Below, piece by piece: positions 16,994 to 23,592 of a DNA stretch of 26,851 nt. The stretch covers positions 1 through 26,851 of the forward strand of contig JAISGW010000070.1 of NCBI GenBank assembly GCA_031262895.1, given 5' to 3'. Numbering within the stretch: the stretch's first letter is position 1; each line of letters begins with the position of its first letter. The notes under the pieces are model-generated. The model was not told the DNA's origin. It saw only the letters and a list, made by a program, of their open reading frames with translations, and did no database searches. Source of the stretch: Tannerella sp. (GTDB lineage Bacteria > Bacteroidota > Bacteroidia > Bacteroidales > Tannerellaceae). The position numbers and the translations under genes are program-made.

Positions 16994-18168
16994 AGACGGG
17001 GGGCAGGGTCTATGGCCTCGGCTCCATCATGAGGCGGGAGCTGCGGCGGATGCTGGGGCATCCCCTGTACCTGCTTTGCATGCTGGGCGCCCCGCTTTTC
17101 TCCGCCCTCTTCTTCCTGAGCCTGATGCATAAGGGCCTGCCCACCGACCTGCCCTTGGCCGTGGTCGACCTGGACAACTCGGCCGCCTCGCGGGCCTTGG
17201 TGCGGCAGCTCGACGCCTCGCCGCAAGCGAAGGTGCTCTTCACGACCGCCTCTTTCACCCAAGCCCGCATAGAAATGCAGAAGGAGCATATCTACGGCAT
17301 CTTCTGCATCCCCGCGCATTTCGCGACGGAGGCGGCCACGGGCAAGCGGCCGGTGCTGTCCTTCTATACCAACGGTGCCTTCTTCCTGGCGTCCTCCCTG
17401 CTTTTCCGCGACATGAAGACCCTGGCCGAAATGGCCGGTGCCTCGGTAGGCCTGCAGCAGGGGCGGGCCAGAGGCTATACCGACGCGCAAATCATGGGAC
17501 AGCTGCAACCTATCAAAATCGACCTGCACGCCTTGGGTAATCCCTGGCAGAGCTATGCCGTTTACCTCTGCAACGTCATCCTGCCGGGCGTGCTCCAACT
17601 GATGATTTTCCTCATCACCGCCTACAGCATAGGAATGGAAATCAAGCACGGCACGGCCGCCCGCTGGTTGCAGATGGGCGGCGGCTCGATAGCCCGCTGC
17701 CTCGCGGGCAAGCTGCTGCCCCAGACGGGCATCTTCACGCTGGTGGGCTTCACGCTCCTTTCCCTGCTATACGGCTACAACGCCTTCCCGCTGAAAAACG
17801 GCTGGGCACCCATGCTGGCGGCCATGTTCCTGCTGGTGCTGGCCTCGCAGAGTATGGGTGCCTTCATGATAGCCATGCTGCCCACGCCCCGCCTCGGCCT
17901 GAGCTTCGCCAGCCTCTTCGGCATCCTCTCCTTTTCGCTGGCCGGGCTGTCCTTCCCCGTCAGGCAGATGTACCCGAGCATACAGGCCATAGCCGAACTC
18001 TTCCCGCTGCGCCACTATTTCATCATCTACCTTGACCAGGCACTGAGCGGCCGGAGCCTGTTCTATTCCTGGGCGTCCTATTGCAGCCTGGCCGCCTTTC
18101 TCCTGCTGCCCTTCCTGACGGGCAGACGCCTGAAGAAGGCCTTGTTGTACATGAAATACATTCCTTGA
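16990..18168 (+). CDS. ABC-2 type transporter permease (first of a pair)
   Basis: This 392-residue inner-membrane protein has the YbhS/YhhJ permease plan: one membrane helix near the N-terminus (about 22-45), a soluble domain facing the periplasm (about 50-180), then five more helices (about 190-380). The soluble part begins PLAVVDLDNSAASRALVRQL, a typical ABC2_membrane_3 signature. The start overlaps hlyD by 4 nt; an internal ATG at codon 14 is an alternative. It probably pairs with the following permease as a heterodimer. No ATP-binding subunit is encoded next to it. Confidence 0.92.
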   Translation: MKTGGRVYGLGSIMRRELRRMLGHPLYLLCMLGAPLFSALFFLSLMHKGLPTDLPLAVVDLDNSAASRALVRQLDASPQAKVLFTTASFTQARIEMQKEHIYGIFCIPAHFATEAATGKRPVLSFYTNGAFFLASSLLFRDMKTLAEMAGASVGLQQGRARGYTDAQIMGQLQPIKIDLHALGNPWQSYAVYLCNVILPGVLQLMIFLITAYSIGMEIKHGTAARWLQMGGGSIARCLAGKLLPQTGIFTLVGFTLLSLLYGYNAFPLKNGWAPMLAAMFLLVLASQSMGAFMIAMLPTPRLGLSFASLFGILSFSLAGLSFPVRQMYPSIQAIAELFPLRHYFIIYLDQALSGRSLFYSWASYCSLAAFLLLPFLTGRRLKKALLYMKYIP

Positions 18169-19370
18169 TGAAAAGATTCCTGCACAGCCTGGCCGACATC
18201 TGGGGCGACATCCTTTTCGTCGGGAAAGAAGAATTGCGGCAGATATTCCGCGACCAGGGCGTCATCATCTTCTTTTTCTTAGTACCCCTCGCCTACCCCG
18301 TCCTGTACGCGCTCATCTACAATCCGGAGACTGTGCACGAAGCGCCATTAGCCGTTGTCGACCCCTCGAACAAGGCTGCCAGCCGGGAATTCATCCGCAA
18401 GATAGACGCCGCGCCCGACGTGCGGGTGGCAGCCGTATGCGGCGACCTGGAGGCCGCGCGCCGCCTGATGGACCGGGGCAAAGTTTTCGGCATCCTGTCC
18501 TTTCCCGCGGATTTCAGTGCCGACCTGCACAAGGGCAAGCAAACGACGCTCTCGCTGTATTGCGACGGCACCAGCCTGCTTTACTTGAAAGCCTTTTACC
18601 TGCGCGCGATGGAAGTCTCGCTCGACATGGGCCGCGAACTGCGCGAAGCAGCGCATCCGGCCTCCACGGAAGCCATGCAGGCCATCCTTGTCGACCCCGT
18701 GCCCTACCGGGCCGTGGCGCTGTTCAACTCGCAAGGCGGTTTCGCCACCTTCTTGGTGCCGGCTATCCTGATATTAGTCATCCACCAGACCCTGCTCCTG
18801 GGCATCTGCATGTTGGGCGGCACGGCTCGCGAAAAGAACCGCCGCCACGGCCTGATACCCTCGAACATCCATTACACCGGCACTTTCCGCATCGTGGGCG
18901 GCAAGGCACTGGTTTACCTCGCGCTCTACCTGCTCACCTGCATCTGGGTGCTGTACATCATCCCGCGCCTGTTCGCCTTCCCGCAGATAGGCCAGCCGCT
19001 CACCCTTTTCCTCTTCCTGCTGCCCTTCCTCTTCGCCTGCATCTTCATGGCGATGACTTTCTCAGGCTTCATGACCTCGCGCGAGTCGCCCATGCTGCTG
19101 TTCGTCTTCATGTCAATCGTACTGCTCTTCCTTTCGGGCATCTCCTGGCCGATGGAGGCCATGCCGCCTTTCTGGCGGGCGATCAGCCATTGCATACCGG
19201 CCACGCCGGGCATCCGCGGCTTCGTGGCCATCACAACCATGGGAGCCTCGCTGAACGAGGTGGCCTACGAATACCACCTGCTCTGGATACAGGCCGGCTT
19301 CTACTTCGTCACGACCTGCCTGATTTACCGCTATCAGCTTATTCTCAGGAAAAGGAAGGGCGGCTCCTGA
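18168..19370 (+). CDS. ABC-2 type transporter permease (second of a pair)
   Basis: The 400-residue protein has the same plan as its neighbour: a first membrane helix (about 28-50), the periplasmic signature PLAVVDPSNKAASREFIRKI (about 61-80) and five C-terminal helices. The two permeases look like diverged duplicates. I chose the ATG at 18168, which overlaps the previous stop by 1 nt (TGATG). A longer frame from 18081 would run 88 nt into the upstream gene. The last gene of the operon, it is followed 3 nt later by the 41-bp tandem array. The pair would need an ATPase from elsewhere in the genome. Confidence 0.92.
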   Translation: MKRFLHSLADIWGDILFVGKEELRQIFRDQGVIIFFFLVPLAYPVLYALIYNPETVHEAPLAVVDPSNKAASREFIRKIDAAPDVRVAAVCGDLEAARRLMDRGKVFGILSFPADFSADLHKGKQTTLSLYCDGTSLLYLKAFYLRAMEVSLDMGRELREAAHPASTEAMQAILVDPVPYRAVALFNSQGGFATFLVPAILILVIHQTLLLGICMLGGTAREKNRRHGLIPSNIHYTGTFRIVGGKALVYLALYLLTCIWVLYIIPRLFAFPQIGQPLTLFLFLLPFLFACIFMAMTFSGFMTSRESPMLLFVFMSIVLLFLSGISWPMEAMPPFWRAISHCIPATPGIRGFVAITTMGASLNEVAYEYHLLWIQAGFYFVTTCLIYRYQLILRKRKGGS

Positions 19371-19373
19371 ATT

Positions 19374-19549
19374 TTTGTGTCCGATTTTCCCCGCGCGACA
19401 CATTGTGCCATCACTTTGTGTCCATGCTCTGTCGCGCGACACATTGCGACTTCGCTTTGTGTCCTCGTTCTCCCGTACGACACATTATCACTTCACTTTG
19501 TGTCCTCGTTCTCCCGCGCGACACATTGTCACCTCACTTTGTGTCCTCG
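19374..19549. repeat. Tandem repeat, four copies of a 41-bp unit plus a 12-bp partial copy
   Basis: Units run 19374-19414, 19415-19455, 19456-19496 and 19497-19537, with a partial copy at 19538-19549. Every full unit begins TTTGTGTCC and carries GACACATT at the same internal place. TGTGTC and GACACA can therefore pair around a 15-nt loop. The bases between the arms vary between copies, and copies 3 and 4 are most alike. A 41-bp period shifts the reading frame at each copy, so the array is not coding. There are no unique spacers. Confidence 0.88.
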
Positions 19550-19570
19550 CAGCATAAAAAAGGAATCGCG

Positions 19571-19578
19571 TATATTTG
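19571..19578 (+). promoter_or_regulatory. -7 promoter element (TATATTTG) of the SDR gene
   Basis: TATATTTG fits TAnnTTTG at all fixed positions. Transcription should start near 19585, giving a leader of about 18 nt before the ATG at 19603. No TTG lies at the usual 19-21 nt upstream. The nearest TTTG (19538-19541) is the start of the truncated fifth repeat copy, 29 nt away. Confidence 0.55.
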
Positions 19579-19602
19579 TATCACAAATAAATATCAGACA
19601 AC

Positions 19603-20418
19603 ATGAACGAATCATTCAGTATTGCGGGGAAGGTGGCCGTTATCACCGGTGCCGCAGGGACATTGGGCGGCAGCCTGGCCAGGCATTTCGCCGGACAAGG
19701 CGCCAAGGTGGTGGCCGTGGACCTTCGCGCGGACAAATTGGAAAGCACGGTCGTACCCGAATTGAAAAAAATCGGCGAGGCAGTGGGCTGCTACGGCAAC
19801 GTACTTGACCCGGACAGCCTCAAACATACGGTAGACGAGGTGATGCAACTTTACGGACGCATCGACATCTTGCTGAACATAGCCGGTGGCAATCGCCCCG
19901 GAGCCACGGTCAACCCGGAGCAAAACTTCTTCGACATGCCCCCTGAAGAATGGGAGAACGTAACGCGGCTGAACTTAGACGGCAGCGTGTTCCCCTCAAT
20001 GGCGGTGGGGCGCGTCATGGCCGGGCAACATTCGGGCTGCATCGTCAACATCTCCTCCATGGCGGCCTACGCCGCCTTGACCCGCGTCTGCGGCTACTCG
20101 GTGGCCAAGGCGGGCATCAGCAATTTCACCCAATGGCTGGCCGTGGAAATGGCGCAGAAATACGGCGAAGGCATCCGGGTGAACGCCATCGCGCCGGGCT
20201 TCTTCATCGGCGAGCAGAACCGCGCCCTGCTGCTCAATCCCGACGGCAGCCTGACCGGACGCAGCGAAAAGGTGCTGGCCAAGACACCTATGGGCCGCTT
20301 CGGACATATCGACGAGCTGAACGGGGCGGCACAGTTCCTTTGCAGCCAGGCGGCCGCCTTCGTCACGGGCGTCGTCCTGCCGGTCGACGGCGGTTTCTCC
20401 GCTTTCAGCGGTGTCTGA
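19603..20418 (+). CDS. SDR-family oxidoreductase, probable D-mannonate oxidoreductase
   Basis: The 271-residue protein is a classical short-chain dehydrogenase. It has the Rossmann motif TGAAGTLG (15-22), NIAGG (92-96), and the triad Ser152, Tyr165 and Lys169 within SSMAAYAALTRVCGYSVAK. Asp40 after the second strand (VVAVDLR) suggests preference for NAD(H). The long segments FFDMPPEEWENVTRLNLDGS and APGFFIGEQNRALL match what Bacteroidota genomes label D-mannonate oxidoreductase, which interconverts fructuronate and mannonate in hexuronate breakdown. That exact substrate is an assignment by resemblance; other sugar-acid dehydrogenases are possible. No uxuA or other hexuronate gene lies nearby. 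Confidence 0.88.
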   Translation: MNESFSIAGKVAVITGAAGTLGGSLARHFAGQGAKVVAVDLRADKLESTVVPELKKIGEAVGCYGNVLDPDSLKHTVDEVMQLYGRIDILLNIAGGNRPGATVNPEQNFFDMPPEEWENVTRLNLDGSVFPSMAVGRVMAGQHSGCIVNISSMAAYAALTRVCGYSVAKAGISNFTQWLAVEMAQKYGEGIRVNAIAPGFFIGEQNRALLLNPDGSLTGRSEKVLAKTPMGRFGHIDELNGAAQFLCSQAAAFVTGVVLPVDGGFSAFSGV

Positions 20419-20450
20419 GGCGCCTTCTCCCCCGGTTATGTCTTTTTACT

Positions 20451-20458
20451 TACCTTTA
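20451..20458 (+). promoter_or_regulatory. Weak candidate -7 element for the Uma2 gene
   Basis: TACCTTTA differs from TAnnTTTG only in the last base. It lies 25 nt before the ATG at 20484, a usual leader length in these bacteria. No convincing -33 element is present, and read-through from the SDR gene (65 bp upstream) could equally drive expression. Confidence 0.3.
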
Positions 20459-20483
20459 CCGCAAATCTTTAAAACGAACGACG

Positions 20484-21086
20484 ATGGAACTTACATTAGA
20501 CATGAACAAGCGCTATACTTACGCCGACTACCTGACCTGGTTAGACGACAAGCGGCGCGAATTGGTCAACGGCTTCATCCATTTGATGGCGGCCCCCCGC
20601 ACAGCGCACGAGGCCGTGAGCATCAGCCTGACCACTGACATCACAAATTTTATACGCAAGAATAATTGCAAATGCCGGGTTTTCGGCGCGCCTTTCGACG
20701 TGCGTCTCCCCCAAAACGGGGAACGTAAAGACAACGAGATATACACCGTCGTGCAGCCCGATGTCTGCTTAGTCTGCGACCCCTCGAAGCTGGATGTCCG
20801 TGGTTGCCTCGGCGCCCCCGACCTGATGGTGGAGATACTCTCCCCTTCGTCACGGCGTTACGACCTGGACAAGAAGCTTCACCTTTACGAGCGCTCCGGC
20901 GTAAAGGAATATTGGGTGATTTCACCGGAAACCCCCGATGTAAACGTCTTCCTCCCCGATGAAGACGGCACTTACGGCGACGCCGTTGTCTATGCCCCGA
21001 TAAAGGGCGAGCGGATGCTGATTCCCGTCAGCGTACTTCCGGGATTGGAAATAGATACCGATCTACTTTTCCGTGATATATTATAA
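20484..21086 (+). CDS. Uma2-family (DUF820) putative endonuclease
   Basis: This is a 200-residue protein with the PD-(D/E)xK nuclease arrangement of the Uma2 family: Glu27 in RRELVNG, Asp93 in VVQPDVCLV, Glu117 in LMVEILSPSS and Lys130/Lys131 in DLDKKLHLYERSGVKEYW. All core residues are present, so it may be active. Uma2 genes are best known in large numbers in cyanobacteria and occur singly or in small sets in Bacteroidota. The cellular substrate is not known. No partner toxin, antitoxin or methylase is adjacent. Some length before the ATG is open in another frame of the SDR, which I ignore. The gene ends 32 bp before a strong hairpin terminator. Confidence 0.85.
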   Translation: MELTLDMNKRYTYADYLTWLDDKRRELVNGFIHLMAAPRTAHEAVSISLTTDITNFIRKNNCKCRVFGAPFDVRLPQNGERKDNEIYTVVQPDVCLVCDPSKLDVRGCLGAPDLMVEILSPSSRRYDLDKKLHLYERSGVKEYWVISPETPDVNVFLPDEDGTYGDAVVYAPIKGERMLIPVSVLPGLEIDTDLLFRDIL

Positions 21087-21118
21087 GGCGTAGTAAAAAC
21101 GAGGGTGCACATATAGAA

Positions 21119-21146
21119 AAAGGGCGGGATTTTCATCCTGCCCTTT
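21119..21146. terminator. Bidirectional intrinsic terminator between Uma2 and RRM genes
   Basis: AAAGGGCGGGAT (21119-21130) pairs with ATCCTGCCCTTT (21135-21146) around a TTTC loop, giving a 12-bp stem with one G-U wobble. A T-rich tail follows on the plus strand and a TTTTT-CTAT tail on the minus strand. It lies between two convergent genes and can serve both. Confidence 0.85.
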
Positions 21147-21173
21147 GTTGTTTGTTCGCTTAGCCTTTTGTGC

Positions 21174-21419
21174 TTAACGACGGGGGAGCGCTTCCTTAAC
21201 CACCATCTGGCGGCCTTCGTATTCAGCTCCGTTCAGTCCGTTGATCGCATTCTTGGCTTCGTCTTCATTGGGAAGCTCTGCAAAAGCAAAGCCTTTCGAG
21301 CGGTTGGTGTCACGGTCAATGATCAGCTTCACGGAGCTAACCGTACCGTACTCTTCCAAAATTTGTTTCAACTCCGGTTCTCTAACGCGGTAATTTAAAT
21401 TACCAATGTAAATGTTCAT
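21174..21419 (-). CDS. Single-RRM RNA-binding protein
   Basis: The 81-residue protein is one RNA recognition motif with almost no extension. RNP2 is IYIGNL (3-8) and RNP1 is KGFAFAEL (42-49), with aromatic residues at the RNA-stacking positions. The tail ends ALPRR. Bacteroidota encode several such RRM-1 proteins. In Bacteroides thetaiotaomicron members of this group (RbpA/RbpB) act as post-transcriptional regulators of surface polysaccharide and glycan-use genes. Which paralogue this is cannot be judged. I start at ATG 21419 (MNIYIGNL); a longer frame from 21485 adds a low-complexity Phe/Leu/Ser stretch that is untranslated leader. Transcription comes from a promoter about 140 nt upstream and ends at the hairpin at 21119. 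Confidence 0.92.
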   Translation of the reverse strand: MNIYIGNLNYRVREPELKQILEEYGTVSSVKLIIDRDTNRSKGFAFAELPNEDEAKNAINGLNGAEYEGRQMVVKEALPRR

Positions 21420-21621
21420 AAGAAAAAAACTAAGTAAATGAATAAAACTTTTTTTGCTGAACAATGTGTCTTTCGAAATGATCAACTTATTACACGAACC
21501 TTATTACCATTGCTGAGAATAGAGACAGAAAAGAAGAACAAATAGACATGACAAATGTTTCACGGCACAAAGGAAACCAGAAAAAACGAATAAACAAGGA
21601 AAAAAAGCGTTTTTTTCTTAT
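21420..21621 (-). promoter_or_regulatory. AT-rich leader and promoter region of the RRM gene
   Basis: No gene is visible in these 202 bp. Two promoter candidates read toward the RRM gene. The first is TTG (21595-21597), 19 nt, TTCCTTTG (21568-21575). The second is TTG (21568-21570), 21 nt, TCTATTTG (21539-21546). Each -7 box has one mismatch to TAnnTTTG. The first would give a leader of roughly 142 nt, the second roughly 110 nt, both long for this organism, which may point to post-transcriptional or cold-type control. Confidence 0.45.
21600..21616. terminator. Weak A7-GCG-T7 inverted repeat after the membrane Nudix-like gene
   Basis: Seven A's (21600-21606), GCG, then seven T's (21610-21616) lie 6 nt past the stop of the gene ending at 21622. 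Read on the minus strand the stem is A-U only but is followed by further T's. It could be a weak end to the DPP IV-lipA operon. Confidence 0.3.
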
Positions 21622-22719
21622 TCAGGAGAAAGTTTCCGCCAATAGCACGGTATTTTGGAGGTAAAGGAATTCCTTTACAAAATATTCACTAAAGATATCG
21701 GCATGCAAATCGGTAGCTATCTGCATGCTGGTCCACCATTTTCCGCCTTTAAAATAATTCATTTCCTCATCGGTATGCAGGGTAAGGGCATAAAGCGAGA
21801 CCAATTGCCGAAGCTCGTTGTTCTCGAAGGTGTAACGGAGCAACAGGCGCGGATGCAGGTCGAAACATTCGGACAACTCATGGGTCAGCTCAAAGACCAC
21901 GCTTTCTATGGAATGATGGAAAAGCACATAACGACAGAAAGGATAATCAAGCATCAAGGGGGAAACGGGCGCGTTTTTCGAACGCGGGCAAACATAGAGC
22001 AAGCCCTTATACACTACGGCGATGCGCACTACCGGATGATAATATTTCTTATGGGAAATAGCGATGGAATAAGGTATCCGTCCCGTCACGCGCCCGCCCT
22101 TGTCAAGCACGGGTAACCAGACTTCCGACTTGAGCTGTTTGCCGAACAATTCCATCCGAAACTGCTCGCAAACGATGACCACAAAGCAAATCGCTATGGG
22201 TACGTGATGGTACAATATCCGGGTAAAATTAGAATCACCTTCTATCGGCGTGAGTAGATAAAGTATCACAAAGAAAAGATAGAGGGTGAAGGCGTTCTGC
22301 ACAATCCGTCCCACCGAAAAGGCTTCCTTGGCCGTGGTGTAAAGCAGGCGCCTGTCGGCGTCATGCATCTCATAAATCCTTTTGAGCACACGCTTACGGA
22401 AGGCTCCGGCAAACATCATGGCAAGGACAAAGAGGATGTAGACGATAATCGGGGCGTATTCGTAGACAATGATGGTGTAATTAAAGGTGGAGTAGGCAAC
22501 GAAAATGAGCAGGTAAGTCAGCGTCACGGGAAAAAGCAACAACTGGTAAACCTGCTTTTTCCGCGTGAACAGGGAACAAAGTATGAGCGCGCCCAAGGAG
22601 GTACATAGGCCAACATAGAGCGCCCTTTGAAAAGAGACAAGGTCGGCCGCAACCGCCACCATAATCGGGAGCAGCCCCAATGCTTGATTGTTTAATATGC
22701 GTCTGATTTGCGGGGACAT
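21622..22719 (-). CDS. Six-TM membrane protein with degenerate Nudix-like C-terminal domain
   Basis: The 365-residue protein has about six membrane helices (near 12-31, 34-52, 59-80, 86-106, 139-157, 170-186) and a soluble C-terminal domain (about 199-352). The domain opens WLPVLDKGGRVTGRIPYS, like the start of isopentenyl-diphosphate-isomerase-type Nudix proteins, and continues with RIAVVYKGLLYVCPRS. By hand alignment the Nudix box falls at 262-281. There, the usual Gly is Cys262, the first Glu is His268, the Arg is Phe276 and one Glu is His280; only Glu277 and Glu281 remain. I infer a non-catalytic, possibly ligand-sensing domain. It begins 17 nt after the lipA stop behind AAGGAAGAG, as third gene of the DPP IV operon. 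Family name unknown; the Nudix reading is tentative. Confidence 0.8.
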   Translation of the reverse strand: MSPQIRRILNNQALGLLPIMVAVAADLVSFQRALYVGLCTSLGALILCSLFTRKKQVYQLLLFPVTLTYLLIFVAYSTFNYTIIVYEYAPIIVYILFVLAMMFAGAFRKRVLKRIYEMHDADRRLLYTTAKEAFSVGRIVQNAFTLYLFFVILYLLTPIEGDSNFTRILYHHVPIAICFVVIVCEQFRMELFGKQLKSEVWLPVLDKGGRVTGRIPYSIAISHKKYYHPVVRIAVVYKGLLYVCPRSKNAPVSPLMLDYPFCRYVLFHHSIESVVFELTHELSECFDLHPRLLLRYTFENNELRQLVSLYALTLHTDEEMNYFKGGKWWTSMQIATDLHADIFSEYFVKEFLYLQNTVLLAETFS

Positions 22720-22736
22720 GCTCTTCCTTTTTCCTT

Positions 22737-23588
22737 TTAATCCTTGATAAGCGCTTTGGCATGGTAGGAGGAGCGCACCAGCGGGGCGCTCTCCACATGG
22801 AGGAATCCTTTACTCAAGGCTGCCGCCTTCCATGCGGCGAATTGCTCGGGGGTGACATACTCGGTCACAGGAATATTCTTCCGGGAGGGTTGCAGGTATT
22901 GTCCGATGGTCAACATGCTGACACCTGCGGCACGGAGGTCGTCCATCAACTCCAGCACTTCTTCGTTGGTCTCGCCAAGGCCGGCCATTAAGCCGGTTTT
23001 GGCAGCTATGCCTGAAGCGGCCACCTGCCGCAACACGGCGAGGCTTTGCTCGTATCGGGCTGCACTGCGTACCAGCGGACTCAGGCGACGGACGGTTTCC
23101 ATGTTGTGGCCGATGATGTCGGGAGCGGCTTCTATAATAAGAGCGACAAGTTTCGTCCTTCCCTGGAAATCGGGAATCAGCACCTCTATCGTCGTCTGCG
23201 GGTTTGCCTGCCTTACTGCCCGGATAGTCCGCACCCAATGTCCGGCACCCAAGTCAGGCAGGTCGTCACGGTCTACCGAGGTAATAACGGCGTGCTTCAA
23301 GCCCATCAGGCGCACGCTCTCTGCCACGCGCTCCGGTTCGCCCTCGTCCAGAGGCAGGGGGCGGCCGGTCGGCGTATTGCAGAATTTGCAGGAGCGAGTA
23401 CATATAGCCCCGCTTATCAGGAAGGTAGCAGTTCCTTGGCTCCAGCATTCGCCCCGGTTGGGACAGCGTCCGCTGGTACAAATGGTATGCAGCCGGTGTT
23501 CGGCTACGATGCGGCCCGTATGGGAAAAGCGCTCGTCACTGCCGAGCCTCACTTTCAGCCAATCAGGTTTTCTGGGGCCTGTTTGCAT
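22737..23588 (-). CDS. lipA: Lipoyl synthase
   Basis: LipA inserts two sulfurs into protein-bound octanoate to make lipoate for 2-oxoacid dehydrogenases and the glycine cleavage system. The 283 residues show the auxiliary 4Fe-4S cluster cysteines (Cys37, Cys42, Cys48; CTSGRCPNRGEC) and the radical-SAM cysteines (Cys63, Cys67, Cys70; CTRSCKFC). They also show the C-terminal RSSYHAK whose serine ligates the auxiliary cluster. All are intact. I start at ATG 23588, 4 nt after the DPP IV stop. A longer frame to 23729 only overlaps DPP IV in another frame. lipB is not in the window. Confidence 0.97.
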   Translation of the reverse strand: MQTGPRKPDWLKVRLGSDERFSHTGRIVAEHRLHTICTSGRCPNRGECWSQGTATFLISGAICTRSCKFCNTPTGRPLPLDEGEPERVAESVRLMGLKHAVITSVDRDDLPDLGAGHWVRTIRAVRQANPQTTIEVLIPDFQGRTKLVALIIEAAPDIIGHNMETVRRLSPLVRSAARYEQSLAVLRQVAASGIAAKTGLMAGLGETNEEVLELMDDLRAAGVSMLTIGQYLQPSRKNIPVTEYVTPEQFAAWKAAALSKGFLHVESAPLVRSSYHAKALIKD

Positions 23589-23592
23589 CTTC

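Noticed and set aside
18081..18167. 29-residue extension of the second permease
   Set aside because: It lies inside the first permease gene in another frame; the TGATG junction at 18166-18170 gives the natural start.
19375..19557. Short frames inside the 41-bp array
   Set aside because: The 41-bp period changes frame at every copy, so no protein repeat is conserved.
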